DNA of 64,000 nt, taken from NCBI GenBank assembly GCA_030549495.1, contig JAUIRK010000242.1, positions 186,001-250,000 on the forward strand, written 5' to 3'. The DNA comes from Nectonema munidae (lineage: Eukaryota > Nematomorpha > Nectonematoida > Nectonematidae). Positions within the stretch are counted from its first letter, which is position 1. Each line of letters begins with the position of its first letter. Below are positions 62,070-64,000 of the stretch, piece after piece. The notes under the pieces are model-generated. The model ran no database searches and was not told the origin of the DNA. It saw nothing but the letters and a program-made list of their open reading frames with translations. The position numbers were made by a program, and so were the translations under genes.

Positions 62070-62458
62070 ATTCCAAATATATATTGAATATAAGATAAAC
62101 CTGAATTATTCAAATGTAATTATAAAACAACCTGAATTTTTGTTTATAGTCCTAATGTATAGTATTTTTCCCATGAAGTAGGATGATAGTTCTCATGCTA
62201 CCTTAATAAGCAATTATTATGGCTTATCACGAAATACCAAAATTTAACGAAGAGTGAAATCTGAAAAAAACTAGATTCACAAACATTTATTTTGAAAATT
62301 TATGACAAACATCGGTTGAGTAGATTAATGTGACATTTTCTTTCATCTTACAGACCAATATTGAGATTTAAAATGAAGTGGTAGAATCTCTTTTCTTATA
62401 TAATAAATTAATTTGTTGCTGCTTCATTTAGATTTTATAAAACATAAATCCTTCTTAA

Positions 62459-62573
62459 CCCAATGTTCCCATTTGGGAACAAGTAATTTCATCTTCGACT
62501 GCTTTTTTCAATGACTTTGAATATAAATCGTCTGCGTTTTTTTAAATATCGTCTGATTTCTATGGTAAATGGG
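62459..62573. mobile_element. TTAA-flanked miniature element (family T)
   Basis: CCCAATG...AAATGGG between TTAA at 62455-62458 and TTAA at 62574-62577, as in piggyBac-type insertions. It contains the family signature CGACTGC...ATCGTCTGCG...ATATCGTCTG and an inner palindrome GTTCCCATTTGGGAAC. Confidence 0.75.
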
Positions 62574-62749
62574 TTAAAGTATGAATCAATTCGGATTTTG
62601 AAAAGAAGTAGTAAAAACTAATGATGAATAAAAAGAAAATGTTTCAGTATGGTTAACTAACTAATTTAGTTATTTTTGACACCCTAAATATGAAAGGCTT
62701 TATTTTTTTACTATATGTGTTATAAAAAAAGACATGAAAATTGTTGAGA

Positions 62750-63690
62750 ACCGGTGAGATGCTGATGGCAATAAAACTAAAAGTCGAAAAGGAAATATTA
62801 ACAATTAAATCTTCTTACGACCGCAAACTGGGTGTAAATAAGATGAAAAGGAAGAGTTTATGATAAATTTTGAGGATATGATATGATATTTTGGGGAAAA
62901 TGAGAAACAGATTATAAGTGGAGAATGGAATGATCATGTGGAAAAGGAAGCTGATGGTTACAAAAAGGTACACGGAGGCTTCGGATAGGTAAAAATAACT
63001 AAAAAAGACAAAATATTTTAGAGATAGCCGAAAGAAGTGAACTTTTGATATATAGCACAAATTACAAAAAAAAAATATCATATCATAACATATACCAGTA
63101 TATGGAAAAAGATTCAGATTGATTATATTCTGACAAAAGAAAAAAGCAAAAAAATTAAAGGAATGCAAAGTCATTCTTAACAGTGATGTAATGAGTGATT
63201 ATGTGGATTAACATTGAAAAATTGGGAAGATACACGACATGGAAATTGAAGGAACCTGGACTAAAATGGGAATATAGAGAGAGTAAAGAATTTCGATGGA
63301 TTGGAAAAGGGAATGATAGTTATAATTTTCAAAAATAATGGGGATATTATGATGTGTGCTAATTTCCGAAGATCAAAAATTATGGGAAAAATATTAGATA
63401 CATGAATTCGTTCAATAGTAAAAATCGGTCCAAAGAATTTGGCTTTATGCGAGGAAAGAGTACGACAGACGCTATCTTTCTCGTCAGGCAATTGATAGAG
63501 AAAAAAAGGAAACTTGGCACTTATTTGCAGTTATTTGACTTGGAGAAAGCGTATTACTGTGTTTCTAGAAAAATAGTGTACTGGTGTTACGCGAATTGTA
63601 GCGTAGTTATGAATTTATTAAACAAAAAAGAAAATGCAGGAATCTTGGATGACGTTTCCAGGGCTCTTTGTCTAGCCTTACTTTAGAAAT
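62750..63690 (+). mobile_element. RTE-like LINE relic (endonuclease and reverse transcriptase pieces)
   Basis: Fragments in several frames follow the order of a non-LTR element. MAIKLKVEKEILTIKSSY and EWNDHVEKEADGYKKVHGGF are the AP-endonuclease GDxN...GGFG region (63 kb); IDYILTKEKSKKIK is its C-terminus; EFGFMRGKSTTDAIFLVRQL and FDLEKAYYCVSRKIV (63420-63580) are reverse transcriptase blocks. The catalytic YADD block was not seen, so the copy is truncated or decayed. The clade is assigned from recall of similar proteins. Confidence 0.8.
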
Positions 63691-64000
63691 ATTGCTTCCA
63701 AGAAGTTTTTCCCATGTATATTGCTTGAAACTGTTAGGTTGTAAATCGTCTCTTTGGACACGATGCAAAGTTGCAAGGTCTTATTGTAAAAAGAAGTGTG
63801 GCTTAGATAGGATAAAAGTACAGCATTGTGATAGTGTAAATTAGCATGATATAAATAAAATAGATTTAACATTTATTTGCATAAAATATAATAAAAACAA
63901 TTAACATATATTATGTTACACTCCCCCTACGCACAAAAAGATTATAAAAATTTAAGGCTAATTACACTTCTAATTGACCTCTCTAGAATACCTGTTTTAG

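Noticed and set aside
62815-63174. 119-residue minus-strand hydrophobic ORF
   Set aside because: It is antisense to the LINE endonuclease relic; the Phe/Leu richness reflects the purine-rich sense strand.

Overview
The window is AT-rich nuclear DNA from a eukaryote. It holds spliced host genes with short exons in a background of microsatellites, SINEs, LINE relics, miniature DNA transposons and decayed transposases. The base composition, the repeat types and a transposase-like family that I recall from crustacean and other invertebrate genomes suggest an arthropod, perhaps a copepod such as a sea louse. The species guess is recall-based and weak.

I could assemble three host genes by eye, all on the + strand, from matched splice sites and codon phase. 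(1) An LMO4-type LIM-only gene with exons at 15881-16137 and 17880-18135 and a probable last exon at 18282-18386. Both LIM zinc-finger modules are intact. (2) A small secreted EGF-SEA-EGF protein with a signal-peptide exon at 37302-37353, an EGF exon at 39031-39186 and a SEA+EGF exon at 41622-42101. All of its junctions are phase 1, and the SEA module carries a GSVVI sequence at the usual self-cleavage position. Its 3' end is uncertain. (3) A complete six-exon 1-acyl-glycerol-3-phosphate acyltransferase (AGPAT) gene, 50169-57697, coding for 258 residues. Its motif III reads FVEGTR instead of FPEGTR, and one intron is only 54 bp.

From left to right: 1-15.8 kb is intergenic, with a very long TG microsatellite (about 2.02-2.42 kb), hAT and piggyBac-like ends, a SINE piece, a foldback element and two TTAA-flanked miniature elements. 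15.9-18.4 kb is the LIM gene, with a foldback element in its first intron. 18.4-36 kb is repeat-rich: a tRNA-derived SINE, foldback repeats, a decayed minus-strand transposase-like gene split by a SINE with a perfect 19-bp target duplication, a 766-bp DNA element with internally repeated ends, a 200-bp near-perfect hairpin, and a decayed ORF pair. 36.6-42.1 kb is the EGF-SEA gene. 42-50 kb holds a degenerate tandem array, homopolymer runs, a SINE, and a 1.54-kb internally deleted hAT element with terminal inverted repeats and an 8-bp target duplication. 50.2-57.7 kb is the AGPAT gene; its introns hold a SINE, a minisatellite, an RTE-like LINE fragment between direct repeats, and a tRNA-like core framed by 36-bp inverted repeats. 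57.8-64 kb is intergenic, with a SINE fragment, a TTAA miniature element and a second RTE-like LINE running to near the right edge.

The three host genes have unrelated roles: a nuclear transcription cofactor, a secreted or cell-surface protein, and an ER lipid enzyme. Nothing here suggests a shared pathway or operon. I found no CRISPR array, rRNA, convincing functional tRNA or bacterial-style system. The most unusual features are the hairpin with a hammerhead-like core, the inverted-repeat-framed tRNA core, and the unnamed transposase-like family.
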